Of a DNA stretch of 64,000 nucleotides, positions 1 to 8,823 are shown piece by piece. The notes beneath the pieces are model-generated. The model worked only from the letters and a program-made list of their open reading frames with translations, did not search any database and was not told the origin of the DNA. Positions within the stretch are counted from its first letter, which is position 1; every line of letters starts with the position of its first letter. Origin of the DNA: Poriferisodalis sp965116245 (GTDB lineage: Bacteria; Actinomycetota; Acidimicrobiia; Acidimicrobiales; Poriferisodalaceae); the NCBI GenBank assembly GCA_965116245.1, contig OZ220497.1, positions 2,170,001 through 2,234,000 on the forward strand, given 5' to 3'. A program made the translations under genes and the position numbers.

Positions 1-845
1 TACTCCAAAGCCCGCTCGGCCACGCCGATTGAGCGCATGCAGTGATGGATACGACCCGGCCCTAGTCGTGCTTGGCTGATTGCGAAACCCTCGCCCTCGC
101 CGCCGAGGATGTGGTCTTGGGGCACGCGTACATTTTCGTAAACCAACTCAGGGTGGCCGCCGCGGTCATGGAAACCGAAGACGCGCGGGTCGCGATCAAC
201 GGTGATGCCCTCCGCATCTCGGGGTACGACGATCATTGACTGCTGGCGATGGCGCGGTCCGTCAGGGTCATTCTTGCCCATGACGATGAGCACCTTGCAT
301 TCGGGTCGCAGTGCGTTGGAGGAGAACCACTTGCGGCCATTGAGCACGTACTCGTCGCCATCGCGGTCAATTCGCAAGCGGATATTGGAAGCATCCGAGC
401 TAGCCACTTCAGGTTCGGTCATTGAGAACGTGGACCGGATTTCGCCATCCAAGAGCGGCGCAAGGTACTGCTGCTTCACTCGCTCTGAGCCATACAGGTT
501 GAGGATTTCCATGTTGCCGGTGTCAGGCGCAGCACAGTTCAGGGCTTCGGAACTGAACGGCACCTTGCCGAGCTGTTCTGATATTGGCGAATAGTCCAGG
601 TTGGAGAGCTTGGTTCCGGGAGCGTCCGGATCAAGGTGTGGGATGAACAGATTCCATAGCCCCCGCTCGCGGGCGGCCGCTTTGAGCTTCTCCATGATCG
701 CAGGCGTGGCGTGGACGTCTCCGGCGGCGGCGAGCTCAGCGTGTTGCTGGTGGTATTCCTCCTCATTGGGGTAAATGTGGTCGTCCATGAACGACCTCAC
801 GGCCTCTTGCATCTCGAGGCCCTTGTCGGTGTAGGCGTGTGCCAT
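1..845 (-). CDS. acyl-CoA dehydrogenase, C-terminal part outside the window
   Basis: FAD-dependent acyl-CoA dehydrogenase, which removes two hydrogens from an acyl-CoA and passes electrons to electron-transfer flavoprotein. The visible 281 codons start with ATG at 845 (MAHAYTDKGLEMQEAV) and cover the helical N-terminal domain and the middle beta domain. The family signature MTEPEVASSDASNI is present, followed by NGRKWFSSNA, and the open frame runs off the left edge at GRIHHCMRSIGVAERALE, where the C-terminal FAD and catalytic-base domain begins. The spacing resembles the long ACAD10/11-like subgroup. It is divergent from the amidohydrolase at 947. The catalytic residue cannot be checked because it lies beyond the window. 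Confidence 0.9.
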   Translation of the reverse strand, partial: MAHAYTDKGLEMQEAVRSFMDDHIYPNEEEYHQQHAELAAAGDVHATPAIMEKLKAAARERGLWNLFIPHLDPDAPGTKLSNLDYSPISEQLGKVPFSSEALNCAAPDTGNMEILNLYGSERVKQQYLAPLLDGEIRSTFSMTEPEVASSDASNIRLRIDRDGDEYVLNGRKWFSSNALRPECKVLIVMGKNDPDGPRHRQQSMIVVPRDAEGITVDRDPRVFGFHDRGGHPELVYENVRVPQDHILGGEGEGFAISQARLGPGRIHHCMRSIGVAERALE

Positions 846-946
846 GTCGTTGCTCCTGACTTGTTGGTTGAGACTCTCTGGTCCGAAACTACTTGGTTTA
901 ATGGTGCGTGGCAGCAGCACCTACAGGTACACCAGCGAGGCTCTAG

Positions 947-2635
947 GTGGCACAAACGGCACAGATGGCACAAATGGGACCGATAACGGTTTACCCAGCG
1001 GCGCGAATCCACACCATGGACCCCGGCAGGCCCCAGGGCACCGCAGTGGCGGTTGCCGACGGGCGCATCGTTTCGGTGGGCTCAATGGACTCAATGCGGC
1101 CTTGGCTGAGGCGTTACCCCTACGAGGTTGACGACCGTTATGCCGACAACATCATTTTTCCGGGCTTCATTGACCCGCACACCCACCTGCGTCTCAGCGG
1201 CACGTACATGGGTCTGCACTATGTCGGCCCAATTGACTCGGCTTCGCCGACGGGGCTGCGCAAGGGCTTACCGAACCGCGACGCAGTGCTCCACCAGATG
1301 CATGCACTGGTGGCCGAGCACGCTGATCCTCGCGCACCACTGACCGCATGGGGATATGACCCTGCCAGCCAACAAGGCCACCTTGATCGCGACATGCTTG
1401 ACGAACTCAGCGACACGGTGCCTATGTGGATTTGCGCTTACGCGCCTCACATCATCTACGCCAACTCCCCGATGCTTGAGTTGATCGGTGTCAACGACGA
1501 CTCAATCGGCCATGGGCTGGGTCGCTACCCGGATGGTCGCCTGAATGGCTGGTTTGTAGAGACCGAGGCCACTGCCCGGGCGACTCGGCCAGTGGCCGCG
1601 GCGGTGTATGGGCCAGGTGCCGGCCGGGCAGCAATTGACCGCATGGGTGCGGTCGCTCGTGCTGCGGGGGTGACCACGACCGCCGACCTGGTGTGGGGAA
1701 TGGCGGATGGCTTTGAGCCGGAATGGGACGATCACGCGGACGCCATTGCTGAGGGCACCTTCCCGCTGCGGATCTTCATGATCCCATTCGAACCGAAGTT
1801 GGTGCGCACCTACGGCAGCGAGATGCTCGACTTCTTGGAGCACATGCGCGCACGAGGCGACGACAGGCTCAATACGCACGGCGTGAAGTATGTAAATGAC
1901 GGTTCCTATCCGTCCATGACTCTGGTTATGAATGAACCCGGTTACCTCGACCAAGACACTGCCCACACGGGCGAGGTGCCCTGGGAGGACATGGTTGAGC
2001 GCATGAGACCTTTTTGGCAGGCAGGGGTGCAGATCCACGCTCACGCCAACGGCGATCGAACCGTTGACATGACGCTGGACACGCTCGCAGCGCTGCAGGC
2101 AGAGCACCCGCGATTCGACCATCGATTCACTATTGAGCATTACTGCATCTCGACTCCGACACAAGCGAAACGTCTGGCAGCACTTGGTGGACTCGCGAGC
2201 GTAAACATCTACTTTGTGTACTTCCGTGCTCAGCTTCACGCCGAGCACGGCTTCGGGCCGGACCGGAGTGAGGCCACCGCCCGCTTGGGCTCGCTGGAGC
2301 GGGCTGGCGCAACGTTCGCGCTCCACAGCGACTTCAACCTCGTAGTGACACCGCTATCGCCGCTGCTTGCGGTGTGGTGCGCCGTCAACCGGGTGGGAGC
2401 AGACGGCACGACGGTCATGGCTCCAGGAGAGCGCATCTCCGTGGATCGGGCGCTGCGCGCCATCACCATCGATGCAGCGCACGTGCTCGCTCGTGATGAC
2501 CGGCTGGGTTCGATTGAGGTCGGCAAGCTGGCCGACTTCACGATGCTTGGCGACGATCCGTACGAGGTTGACCCAATGGCACTGGCTGACATACCAGTGG
2601 TTGGAACGGTCCTAGGCGGAGAACCGACGATGTGA
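947..2635 (+). CDS. YtcJ-like metal-dependent amidohydrolase (amidohydrolase 3 family)
   Basis: A 562-residue metal-dependent hydrolase with the TIM-barrel amidohydrolase fold. Visible motifs are the first metal-binding HxH in FPGFIDPHTHLRL, then HAHANGDRTVD, RFTIEHYC and FALHSDFN, ending with the small beta domain typical of the family (GSIEVGKLADFTML). The substrate is unknown; relatives act on amides, carbamates or cyclic ureides. The GTG start at 947 has a GAGG Shine-Dalgarno six bases upstream. ATGs at 965 and 974 are alternatives, because codons 1-10 lie in a 9-bp triplicate repeat (MAQTAQMAQMG). A CobW-type metal chaperone follows 125 bp downstream, which could serve metallation of this enzyme (inference). 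Confidence 0.85.
   Translation: MAQTAQMAQMGPITVYPAARIHTMDPGRPQGTAVAVADGRIVSVGSMDSMRPWLRRYPYEVDDRYADNIIFPGFIDPHTHLRLSGTYMGLHYVGPIDSASPTGLRKGLPNRDAVLHQMHALVAEHADPRAPLTAWGYDPASQQGHLDRDMLDELSDTVPMWICAYAPHIIYANSPMLELIGVNDDSIGHGLGRYPDGRLNGWFVETEATARATRPVAAAVYGPGAGRAAIDRMGAVARAAGVTTTADLVWGMADGFEPEWDDHADAIAEGTFPLRIFMIPFEPKLVRTYGSEMLDFLEHMRARGDDRLNTHGVKYVNDGSYPSMTLVMNEPGYLDQDTAHTGEVPWEDMVERMRPFWQAGVQIHAHANGDRTVDMTLDTLAALQAEHPRFDHRFTIEHYCISTPTQAKRLAALGGLASVNIYFVYFRAQLHAEHGFGPDRSEATARLGSLERAGATFALHSDFNLVVTPLSPLLAVWCAVNRVGADGTTVMAPGERISVDRALRAITIDAAHVLARDDRLGSIEVGKLADFTMLGDDPYEVDPMALADIPVVGTVLGGEPTM
949..975 (+). repeat. 9-bp unit x3 at the amidohydrolase start
   Basis: Three tandem units (ggcacaaac, ggcacagat, ggcacaaat) make up the first codons of the amidohydrolase and produce several candidate start codons. 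One of many short tandem arrays at gene ends in this window. Confidence 0.8.
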
Positions 2636-2760
2636 AGCCACTATCGCCGTATTGGTCGCGGCTGCACTGAAGTGGCGGTGTTGCAGAGCTGGCTTTGAAT
2701 AGGCGGTGATGCAAATGCGCCGATGAGACTGCGGCGAAGATGGGGCAGCAGAGGTAGCAA

Positions 2761-3747
2761 ATGAGCCAGTTGGATGCTGCGTGGCAGGCTGTTACCAGCG
2801 CTGTGGCCGCCGCGCGTCGCCCGCAAGGCAATATCGACAGCGAAGCGGTGGGTGTCACAGTTCTTACAGGTTTCCTCGGCAGTGGCAAGACGACATTGCT
2901 TCGACGACTGCTGCGCGAGCCGGCCGGACTACGCATCGCAGCAGTCGTGAACGACGTTGGGCCAATCAACATTGATGCAGCAGCATTAGACGGACTGCGG
3001 GTTGAATCGCGGACTCGAGATCTAGTCGCACTCACCAACGGCTGTGCATGTTGTGCATTGGTGGACGATCTAGCTGACACACTCGAACGTCTCGCCGATC
3101 CAGTGCGCAGCGATGCCATCGTGGTGGAGGCCAGCGGCGCTGCCGATCCCGCTACCTTGGCATTGACCGTTGAGTCGGCAGCAGGGTGCAGGCTTGACGG
3201 CGTTGTAGCCGTAGCGGACGCGCAGCACCTAGAAGGTCAGCTTGACGACGCGCAAACTGGACCAGCGGTGCGTCGCCAAATTGACGTATCGCACCTTGTG
3301 GTGCTCTCGAAGGTCGACCAGGTGGATGAAGGCGAAGTCGTCAGCCTCACAGACCGCATCGGCGGGCTCGCACCCGGCCGAATGGTCGTGCCAGCGGCTT
3401 ACGGCTGCGTCGATCCGCGGGTGCTGCTGAGCGCAGCACTACAGGGAGTGACGTTCCGCTCCGCTGTGGGCCAGCATCCTTTGGATGTCGCAACTTCGAT
3501 GGCAATACCAGACGGCCCGTTGGATGTAGCCGCGGTGGCTCGTTGGTTCGAACGTCAGCCGTTCTCGCTGTTGCGAGCAAAGGGATGGTTTGTTAGCCCC
3601 GACGGTGTCTGGCATGAAGTGCAGGCCGTGGGGCGTAGCTGGCGGATACTGCCCACTAGCGGCCCACACGAAGCAGCCATAGTGCTGATTGGCGACTGTC
3701 AAGAAACGGTGGACGCCGCAGCCGATTCCCTACAGCGTCTTGGTTGA
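2761..3747 (+). CDS. CobW/G3E-family GTPase metallochaperone
   Basis: A 328-residue G3E P-loop GTPase of the CobW/YjiA/ZNG type, which uses GTP hydrolysis to load a metal (often zinc) onto client enzymes. Walker A is GFLGSGKTT at residues 37-45. The metal-binding GCxCC motif is NGCACCALVDDL (C95, C97, C98). VEASGAADP and the guanine-specificity motif in the form SKVD follow, and a short CobW C-terminal domain ends the protein. The ATG at 2761 follows ggtagcaaatg; an AGAGGT Shine-Dalgarno sits just upstream. The gene lies downstream of the amidohydrolase on the same strand. It is not part of a cobalamin gene cluster here, so a zinc or other metal role is more likely than cobalt. Confidence 0.88.
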   Translation: MSQLDAAWQAVTSAVAAARRPQGNIDSEAVGVTVLTGFLGSGKTTLLRRLLREPAGLRIAAVVNDVGPINIDAAALDGLRVESRTRDLVALTNGCACCALVDDLADTLERLADPVRSDAIVVEASGAADPATLALTVESAAGCRLDGVVAVADAQHLEGQLDDAQTGPAVRRQIDVSHLVVLSKVDQVDEGEVVSLTDRIGGLAPGRMVVPAAYGCVDPRVLLSAALQGVTFRSAVGQHPLDVATSMAIPDGPLDVAAVARWFERQPFSLLRAKGWFVSPDGVWHEVQAVGRSWRILPTSGPHEAAIVLIGDCQETVDAAADSLQRLG

Positions 3748-3787
3748 GTTGTAGCTAGCGACTCCTGATATGAGACTCCGGACCCGG

Positions 3788-4888
3788 TCAGGAACCGGTC
3801 AGGTGACTCAACCGCGGCATGACCTCATTGGCCAGCAGGTTCATGGAGCGCCGCCACGCTTCAGCCGATTCGGGAGTCTCTGAGTAGTCAAAGCAGAACA
3901 GCAGCAGGTGACCAAATCCGCCAACATCCGCGTACACCTTCTCGATGTCGTTGGCGACCGTCTCGGGTGAGCCCACGAACCAGTTGTTGTGCGCGCAGTA
4001 CTCAGTTGTGACCACGCCATCGGCGGGTGGGTTGCGCTCGTCAATAAGGAACTGATGAAAATCGAAGGCGCCGAGCAAGGGGATGAAGTACTCGGTCATC
4101 ATCCGGCCCATCATTCCGCCATAGGACAGCTCCCAGGCTTCAGCGTCGGTGGGAGCTACGAACACCTCGCGCACCATCCGCCAGGCGCCTCGGTGCGCGT
4201 CGCGCCCCGCTCGCCGCGCACCCGCCTCGTAGGAGTCCCAGTGGCCGCTGACATATTGCGGATTGAGGTTCAAGCTGAGCGGTATCCAACCCTTCTCGCC
4301 AGCCATCTCCAGCGTCGGTGACGGCGAGTTCAGTCCGGCGACACCGATAGGCGGATGAGGCTGCTGAAGGGGCTTGAGATGTTGCACTAGGTCAAGTTCG
4401 GGCATGCCGTGGGGGACCGCACCCTTCCAGTGCTTGCCCTCATGTACCCAACCTGGCTCTTGAGTCCACAGGTTCAAAATGAACTCAACAGACTCCTGGG
4501 TCATCTCGCGGTTCTCGCCAGCCATGCCGTCTACGCCAAACATCTCCCAGTCGCTGGGTAGCCCGCTCGCCGCTACGCCAAAATTCAGCCGTCCCTGCGA
4601 GATGTGGTCCAGCAGCGAGATTCGGTTGGCCAGCTCCGCAGGGTGGTAGTAGGGCATCAAAAAGCCGCCCGGACCGATGCGAATGTTCTTGGTGCGTTGC
4701 AGCGCTGCGAGCGTCAGCAGATCAGGCGCAGGATGAGGCTCCCACTTTGCCGCATGGTGCTCACCGATCCAGGCTTCGCTGAACCCAAACTCATCAGCCC
4801 ACTCAATGACTTGCAGGTCCCACTCCCAGCCGGACCGCAAGTCCCGCTCCGGCGGATGGCTCGGCATCGTGAACAGTCCCAGTTCCAT
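3788..4888 (-). CDS. LLM-class flavin-dependent oxidoreductase, limonene-monooxygenase-like
   Basis: A 366-residue bacterial luciferase-like (LLM) TIM-barrel flavoprotein that would use reduced FMN (or F420) to oxygenate or reduce a small organic substrate. It begins MELGLFTMPSHPP, and WIGEHHAAKWEPHPAPD, IRIGPGGFLMPYYHP and QGRLNFGVAASG are family motifs. I chose the ATG at 4888 because AAGGGGGAT lies just upstream; the frame stays open to 4951, but that extension is Cys-rich and unlike the family. Length and layout match limonene 1,2-monooxygenase-type LLM proteins. That link gains weight from the limonene-epoxide-hydrolase homologue at 8824. It lies 142 bp downstream of the ABC ATPase on the same strand. 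Confidence 0.85.
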   Translation of the reverse strand: MELGLFTMPSHPPERDLRSGWEWDLQVIEWADEFGFSEAWIGEHHAAKWEPHPAPDLLTLAALQRTKNIRIGPGGFLMPYYHPAELANRISLLDHISQGRLNFGVAASGLPSDWEMFGVDGMAGENREMTQESVEFILNLWTQEPGWVHEGKHWKGAVPHGMPELDLVQHLKPLQQPHPPIGVAGLNSPSPTLEMAGEKGWIPLSLNLNPQYVSGHWDSYEAGARRAGRDAHRGAWRMVREVFVAPTDAEAWELSYGGMMGRMMTEYFIPLLGAFDFHQFLIDERNPPADGVVTTEYCAHNNWFVGSPETVANDIEKVYADVGGFGHLLLFCFDYSETPESAEAWRRSMNLLANEVMPRLSHLTGS

Positions 4889-5030
4889 TGTGATCCCCCT
4901 TTGGCGCTTGCAGCACATCCGCACTGCATTACCGCAATTGCATCGCAGCAATACTGCAGCAATCTAGTGTGATGACGATTGCAGTTCTGGCCGTCAGATT
5001 TGGCCTTTTGCTCTAGTTCCGATAAGAACC

Positions 5031-6470
5031 TCAGTTTTGGCTTGCAGAAGCTGGCTCAAAGGCCACGACTTCACTGCCGATGAACTCAACTGCGACAGCG
5101 TCGCCGCGACGCACCTGCGGGTTAGGTCCGCAGCGCACCCTCAGGCGCTTTCCATCCAGGTTCGCTACCACCATTGAATCGTGACCGTAGAACTCAACCA
5201 ACTCCACTTCGGCCGTCGAACCGGGCGCGAGGCGTAGCTGCTCAGGGCGTATCAGCACATCTAGCGTGCCGCCCCGAGCCTCGGTTCGGTGTTGGCCATC
5301 GCCTGCTGAGCGGCTGGCAACTCCATTGCTGCTCGCACCATTTTTGGCAGAACCACCGTTATCGGCACAATTGCTAGCAGCACGAAGTGGCAGGCGGCCT
5401 AGTGCTGTGAGTGCGGTTCCACCTGACGCCTGTGCGCGCAACCATGACGCAGTGCCCACGAAATCCGCTACGAACGGATCGGTCGGATGACGGTAAAGGC
5501 CGTCGGGAGTGTCAACTTGTATGAGGCACCCGTCACGCAGAACGCCCACCCGGTCGCCAACAACGAATGCCTCGTCTTGATCGTGGGTTACAAACACTGC
5601 TGTCATGTTCAGTTCAATCAGCAGTCGACGAATTTCGCTGCGCACTTCTTCGCGCAAAGACGAGTCAAGATTCGAAAACGGTTCGTCCAGAAGCAGCACA
5701 CCCGGCTTGGGAGCGAGAGCTCGTGCCAGCGCAACGCGTTGTTGCTGACCACCTGAGAGCGTTGAGGGCATTCGATCGGCATAGCCGGACAAGCCGACCA
5801 GATCAAGTGCCTTGACTACGTCACCGGGCGTGCGTTCGGACCTACTGAGCCCGTAGCTGACGTTGCGACCCACGGTGAGATGCGGGAACAGCGCCCAGTC
5901 TTGGAACACCATTCCGATGCGGCGCGACTCGGGTGCCACCCAGGTATTGCCCGCGCCCGACGGCGTTGATACGAGTCGGTCACCCAGCGAAATTGTGCCA
6001 GCCAGGGGGCGCTCAAGCCCCGCAATGAGGCGCAGCAGCGTGGTCTTACCGCATCCGCTGGGGCCCAGTAACGCCACGGACTCGCCGGGTTTGACTCGAA
6101 GCGACAGGTTCCGGACCGAGTAGATGGTGCGGCTGGATGCCTGCGAAGGGTTGAACTTATCTAGGGGCGCCTCTTGGTGCGCCGTATGTTCGTGAGTCGT
6201 ATGTTCGGGAGAACGGCGCCGCTCCCGTGCGCTGGCGGCTCGTGAGTGGCCGTACGTGTGGGTGACACTGTTGAGGATGATCGAACGCGAGCCACCCGTG
6301 CTGCTCTCGTGACGACTGCCCTCGTGATCGGCGCCCTCGCGACTGGTGCCCTCGCGACTGGTGCCCTCGTGATCGTTGACATTATGACCGGGCCGCGCGA
6401 CACCGTCGAGAGTCGTCGGGTCGCCATGCCGCCGGTGTTGCCTAGACCGAAATGCCCGGACCGCGCGCAC
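5031..6470 (-). CDS. ABC transporter ATP-binding protein, FbpC/PotA type, with repeat-expanded N-terminus
   Basis: A 479-residue nucleotide-binding subunit of an importer. Walker A is GPSGCGKTT (136-144), Q-loop VFQDWALFPHL, signature LSGGQQQRVALARA (238-251), Walker B VLLLDEP (258-264), H-loop His296, and a TOBE-like domain near 400-470. MVFQDWALFPHLTVGRNV is closest to iron(III) or thiamine importers. Two oddities stand out. There is a roughly 60-residue leader with a 15-bp tandem repeat (EGTSR units). Also, about 40 His/Arg-rich residues are inserted between the first strand (IILNSVTHTYG, 64-74) and SVRNLSLRVKPGE (118-130), where relatives have about 8-10. No permease or binding protein is adjacent. 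The GTG start at 6470 is uncertain. Confidence 0.85.
   Translation of the reverse strand: MRAVRAFRSRQHRRHGDPTTLDGVARPGHNVNDHEGTSREGTSREGADHEGSRHESSTGGSRSIILNSVTHTYGHSRAASARERRRSPEHTTHEHTAHQEAPLDKFNPSQASSRTIYSVRNLSLRVKPGESVALLGPSGCGKTTLLRLIAGLERPLAGTISLGDRLVSTPSGAGNTWVAPESRRIGMVFQDWALFPHLTVGRNVSYGLSRSERTPGDVVKALDLVGLSGYADRMPSTLSGGQQQRVALARALAPKPGVLLLDEPFSNLDSSLREEVRSEIRRLLIELNMTAVFVTHDQDEAFVVGDRVGVLRDGCLIQVDTPDGLYRHPTDPFVADFVGTASWLRAQASGGTALTALGRLPLRAASNCADNGGSAKNGASSNGVASRSAGDGQHRTEARGGTLDVLIRPEQLRLAPGSTAEVELVEFYGHDSMVVANLDGKRLRVRCGPNPQVRRGDAVAVEFIGSEVVAFEPASASQN
6318..6377 (-). repeat. 15-bp unit x4 in the ABC ATPase leader
   Basis: Four 15-bp units (plus-strand forms gccctcgtgatcggc and gccctcgcgactggt) encode the EGTSREGTSREGADHEGSR stretch of the ATPase leader. 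Two central units are identical, suggesting recent slippage. Confidence 0.85.
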
Positions 6471-6517
6471 ACCGACGAGTATATGTCAGGGTATAAGCAA
6501 GCAAGCTAGAGAGCATC

Positions 6518-6551
6518 CAGGCAAGTGGATACCTCGTAGTGACCTTGCCTG
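6518..6551. promoter_or_regulatory. 8-bp perfect inverted repeat in a divergent intergenic region
   Basis: CAGGCAAG, 18 bases, then CTTGCCTG, between the divergent ABC ATPase (start 6470) and aminotransferase (start 6755). It could be an operator or a stem-loop in a leader. No T-run follows, so a terminator is unlikely. Confidence 0.4.
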
Positions 6552-6678
6552 AAATGTTCTAGTAAGTAGGGCTAACGCTCCACGGGCGGCAGTGCATGGA
6601 TCAAAGCCGAACTAGGTTGGCCACGTTCCAGCAATGGGACACACTCAACAGAGTATGCCCAGCAGAACATGCCTAGTG

Positions 6679-6752
6679 GATGAGGGCACCTAGTAGATGA
6701 GGGCACCCAGTGGATGACGGCGGAGCATAAAGGTGGCAGCATAAAGGTGGCG
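6679..6752 (+). repeat. 17-bp and 14-bp tandem repeats ahead of the aminotransferase
   Basis: Two and a half 17-bp units (gatgagggcacctagta, then gatgagggcacccagtg, then a partial) are followed by two 14-bp units (gcataaaggtggca, gcataaaggtggcg). The 14-bp duplication doubles the AAAGGTGG Shine-Dalgarno; only the second copy is correctly spaced for the GTG at 6755. Confidence 0.75.
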
Positions 6753-6754
6753 CT

Positions 6755-8011
6755 GTGGCATTGACAGATCACGATCGGGCCGATGTCCCGTTTGATGTGC
6801 GATCCAAGATGGTCCAAGGACTGCCCGCTGCGGCGCCGCCCTGGGAGCGCATCCCGCGCTTCAGCTTCGTGGGTGGCAACAATGATGCGCCAAGTGTTCC
6901 GGTGGGAGGACTTGGCGAAGCAGCCCTCAACGTCATCAACAAGTACGGGCCAGCACTGGCCACCTACAACCTGGGCGACAACCCGCAAGGTCATACGCCG
7001 CTGCGCGAGTTCGTCGCCGCAAATCTGGCGGCCGAGGCATCGCTAGCGGTCAGCGCCGAAGACATATTGGTCGTGTCGGGTTCACTGCAAGCCCTCGACC
7101 TCGTCATCAAGACATTCATCGAACCGGGCGATGTTGTAGTGGCCGAGGAGGCCACATACGGGGGAATGCTCACCAAGCTCCGGCGGGCAGGTGCAACCGT
7201 AGTGCCCGTTGAACTCGACGACGAGGGCGTAGTGCCCGGCGCCCTTGACGCTCTGCTTGGTCGCCTGGCCGCTGAGGATCGGGCGGCGAAGCTCATCTAC
7301 ACAATTCCGACAGTCCAAAATCCGACAGGGTCGGTCATGCCCACGCAGCGGCGCCGGTTGCTGATTGATGCCGCTAGGCGGTGGGGGGCCGTGATCTTTG
7401 AGGACGACTGCTACGCCGATCTGCATTGGGATGGCCAGCGGCCGCCAGCTATAGCGGCGCTCGCCCGCGATGGCAGTGATGTAGGTCGGGTCGTCTACTG
7501 CGGTTCCTTCTCAAAGTCGATCGCGCCAGCGTTGCGCGTGGGATTCATGGTGGCCGACCCACCGGTAATGCGACAGCTCGTAGCAATGAAGGATGATGCT
7601 GGCACCGGCGCGGTGGAGCAGTTGATTCTGGCCGAGTACTGCTCGGCGCACTTCGTTGACCATGTGCGCGAGTTACGCGCAACGTTGCGTTCCAAGTGCG
7701 AGGTCATTCGCCAAGAGCTCTATACCCACTTTGGCGAGCACTCAGCGGTAGCCGCCAAGCTCGGTGGACCCGTCTTAGTGACCGACCCGAAGGGCGGCAT
7801 CTTCGTATGGCTGACCTTCCCAGCCAGCGTCGACACCGCCCGTTACCTGGCACCCGCAACCGAACGAGGCATCCAGTTCAATGAAGGCGCAGCGTGGTCG
7901 GTTGACCCCAACTGGGGAGCGCGCCGAATGAGGCTGTGCTTTGGCAGCCTGAGCGCCGAGGACATCTGCGAGGGCGTAGCTGCTCTGGCCGAGGTGGTGC
8001 TCTTGCATTAG
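6755..8011 (+). CDS. PLP-dependent class I/II aminotransferase, aminoadipate/valine type
   Basis: A 418-residue fold-type I aminotransferase, transferring amino groups between an amino acid and a 2-oxo acid. It resembles the stand-alone aminotransferases related to MocR proteins and 2-aminoadipate transaminase (LysN type), with no DNA-binding domain. Motifs are YNLGDNPQGHTPLREF (substrate/PLP region), SGSLQALDLV, IPTVQNPTG (Asn189), EDDCYADL (Asp near 217), the PLP lysine in YCGSFSKSIAP (Lys254) and RVGF (Arg261). The GTG at 6755 is preceded by AAAGGTGG. It stands alone between divergent and convergent neighbours, so the substrate cannot be deduced from context. Confidence 0.88.
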   Translation: MALTDHDRADVPFDVRSKMVQGLPAAAPPWERIPRFSFVGGNNDAPSVPVGGLGEAALNVINKYGPALATYNLGDNPQGHTPLREFVAANLAAEASLAVSAEDILVVSGSLQALDLVIKTFIEPGDVVVAEEATYGGMLTKLRRAGATVVPVELDDEGVVPGALDALLGRLAAEDRAAKLIYTIPTVQNPTGSVMPTQRRRLLIDAARRWGAVIFEDDCYADLHWDGQRPPAIAALARDGSDVGRVVYCGSFSKSIAPALRVGFMVADPPVMRQLVAMKDDAGTGAVEQLILAEYCSAHFVDHVRELRATLRSKCEVIRQELYTHFGEHSAVAAKLGGPVLVTDPKGGIFVWLTFPASVDTARYLAPATERGIQFNEGAAWSVDPNWGARRMRLCFGSLSAEDICEGVAALAEVVLLH

Positions 8012-8042
8012 TGGTGTGCTAACAGCGTCAAAATGGGCAGCG

Positions 8043-8816
8043 TCAAAAGATGCTGAAACCACCGTCAATCTTGATGACATCGCCCGTGTGCCAGCGTGCA
8101 GCGTCGCTCATGAGATACACCGCGATTGCGCTGAAGTCATTGGGTACGCCCCACCGTCGCATTGGGATGCGCGGCATAACGTTGCTCACGAACTTGTCCC
8201 AGTTGAAGAGTTGCTCGGTCATTGCAGTGTCAATCCAGCCAGGTATGACTGCGTTGGCGTTGATGTTGTAGCGGGCCATCTCAACCGACAGACCCATCAT
8301 CATGGCCAGCATCGCGCCCTTGGTAGCCGCGTACGCCTGGCCTCGGGCGGCGCCTTGAATGGCCGTGCCGCTTGAGGTCAGCACGAGGCTCCCGCCCTCA
8401 CCCTGAGCGATCATCTGACGTGTGGCAGCGCGCAGGGTGAAAAAGACGCCGTGCAGATTCACGTTGATGACATCGAACCAGTCTTCGTTGGAATGCTCGT
8501 GAAAGCCTCGCTGATTCTTGGTGCCTATGCCCGCATTCGGGAAGCAGGCGTCAATACGCCCGTAGCGCTCCACCACCGCAGCCATGGCATGTTCCACTTG
8601 CTGCTCGTCGGAGACATCACAGACAAGGGCGCTAGCTGAAGGGTTGATCTCGCGCAGCTCGGCCTCGGCTGCAGCGTTCTTGTCTGGATTGGTTCCCCAG
8701 ATGCTGACATCTGCGCCAGCCGCAGCAACGCCGCGGGCGTATCCGAGCCCGATGCCGCCGTTGCCGCCGGTGATGACGGCGACTTTGCCAGTTAGGTCGA
8801 AACCGTCGTAGGCCAC
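8043..8816 (-). CDS. short-chain dehydrogenase/reductase
   Basis: A 257-residue classical SDR that oxidises a secondary alcohol or reduces a ketone with NAD(P). TGGNGGIG (18-25) is the cofactor loop, NAG is in PNAGIG, and the catalytic set is Ser150/151, Tyr164 and Lys168 (YAATK). The C-terminus closes with TGDVIKIDGGFS. The GTG at 8816 (reading AVAYDGFDLTGKVAVITGG) lies 7 bases after the upstream epoxide-hydrolase-like gene, so the two form an operon. This order (epoxide hydrolase then SDR) resembles the limA/limC pair of limonene catabolism, where the SDR oxidises the diol. The exact substrate is inference. Confidence 0.9.
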   Translation of the reverse strand: MAYDGFDLTGKVAVITGGNGGIGLGYARGVAAAGADVSIWGTNPDKNAAAEAELREINPSASALVCDVSDEQQVEHAMAAVVERYGRIDACFPNAGIGTKNQRGFHEHSNEDWFDVINVNLHGVFFTLRAATRQMIAQGEGGSLVLTSSGTAIQGAARGQAYAATKGAMLAMMMGLSVEMARYNINANAVIPGWIDTAMTEQLFNWDKFVSNVMPRIPMRRWGVPNDFSAIAVYLMSDAARWHTGDVIKIDGGFSIF

Positions 8817-8823
8817 GGCTAGC

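Noticed and set aside
1502..2326. Long open frame antisense to the amidohydrolase
   Set aside because: No domain, start context or neighbours support it; it mirrors the codon pattern of the real gene.
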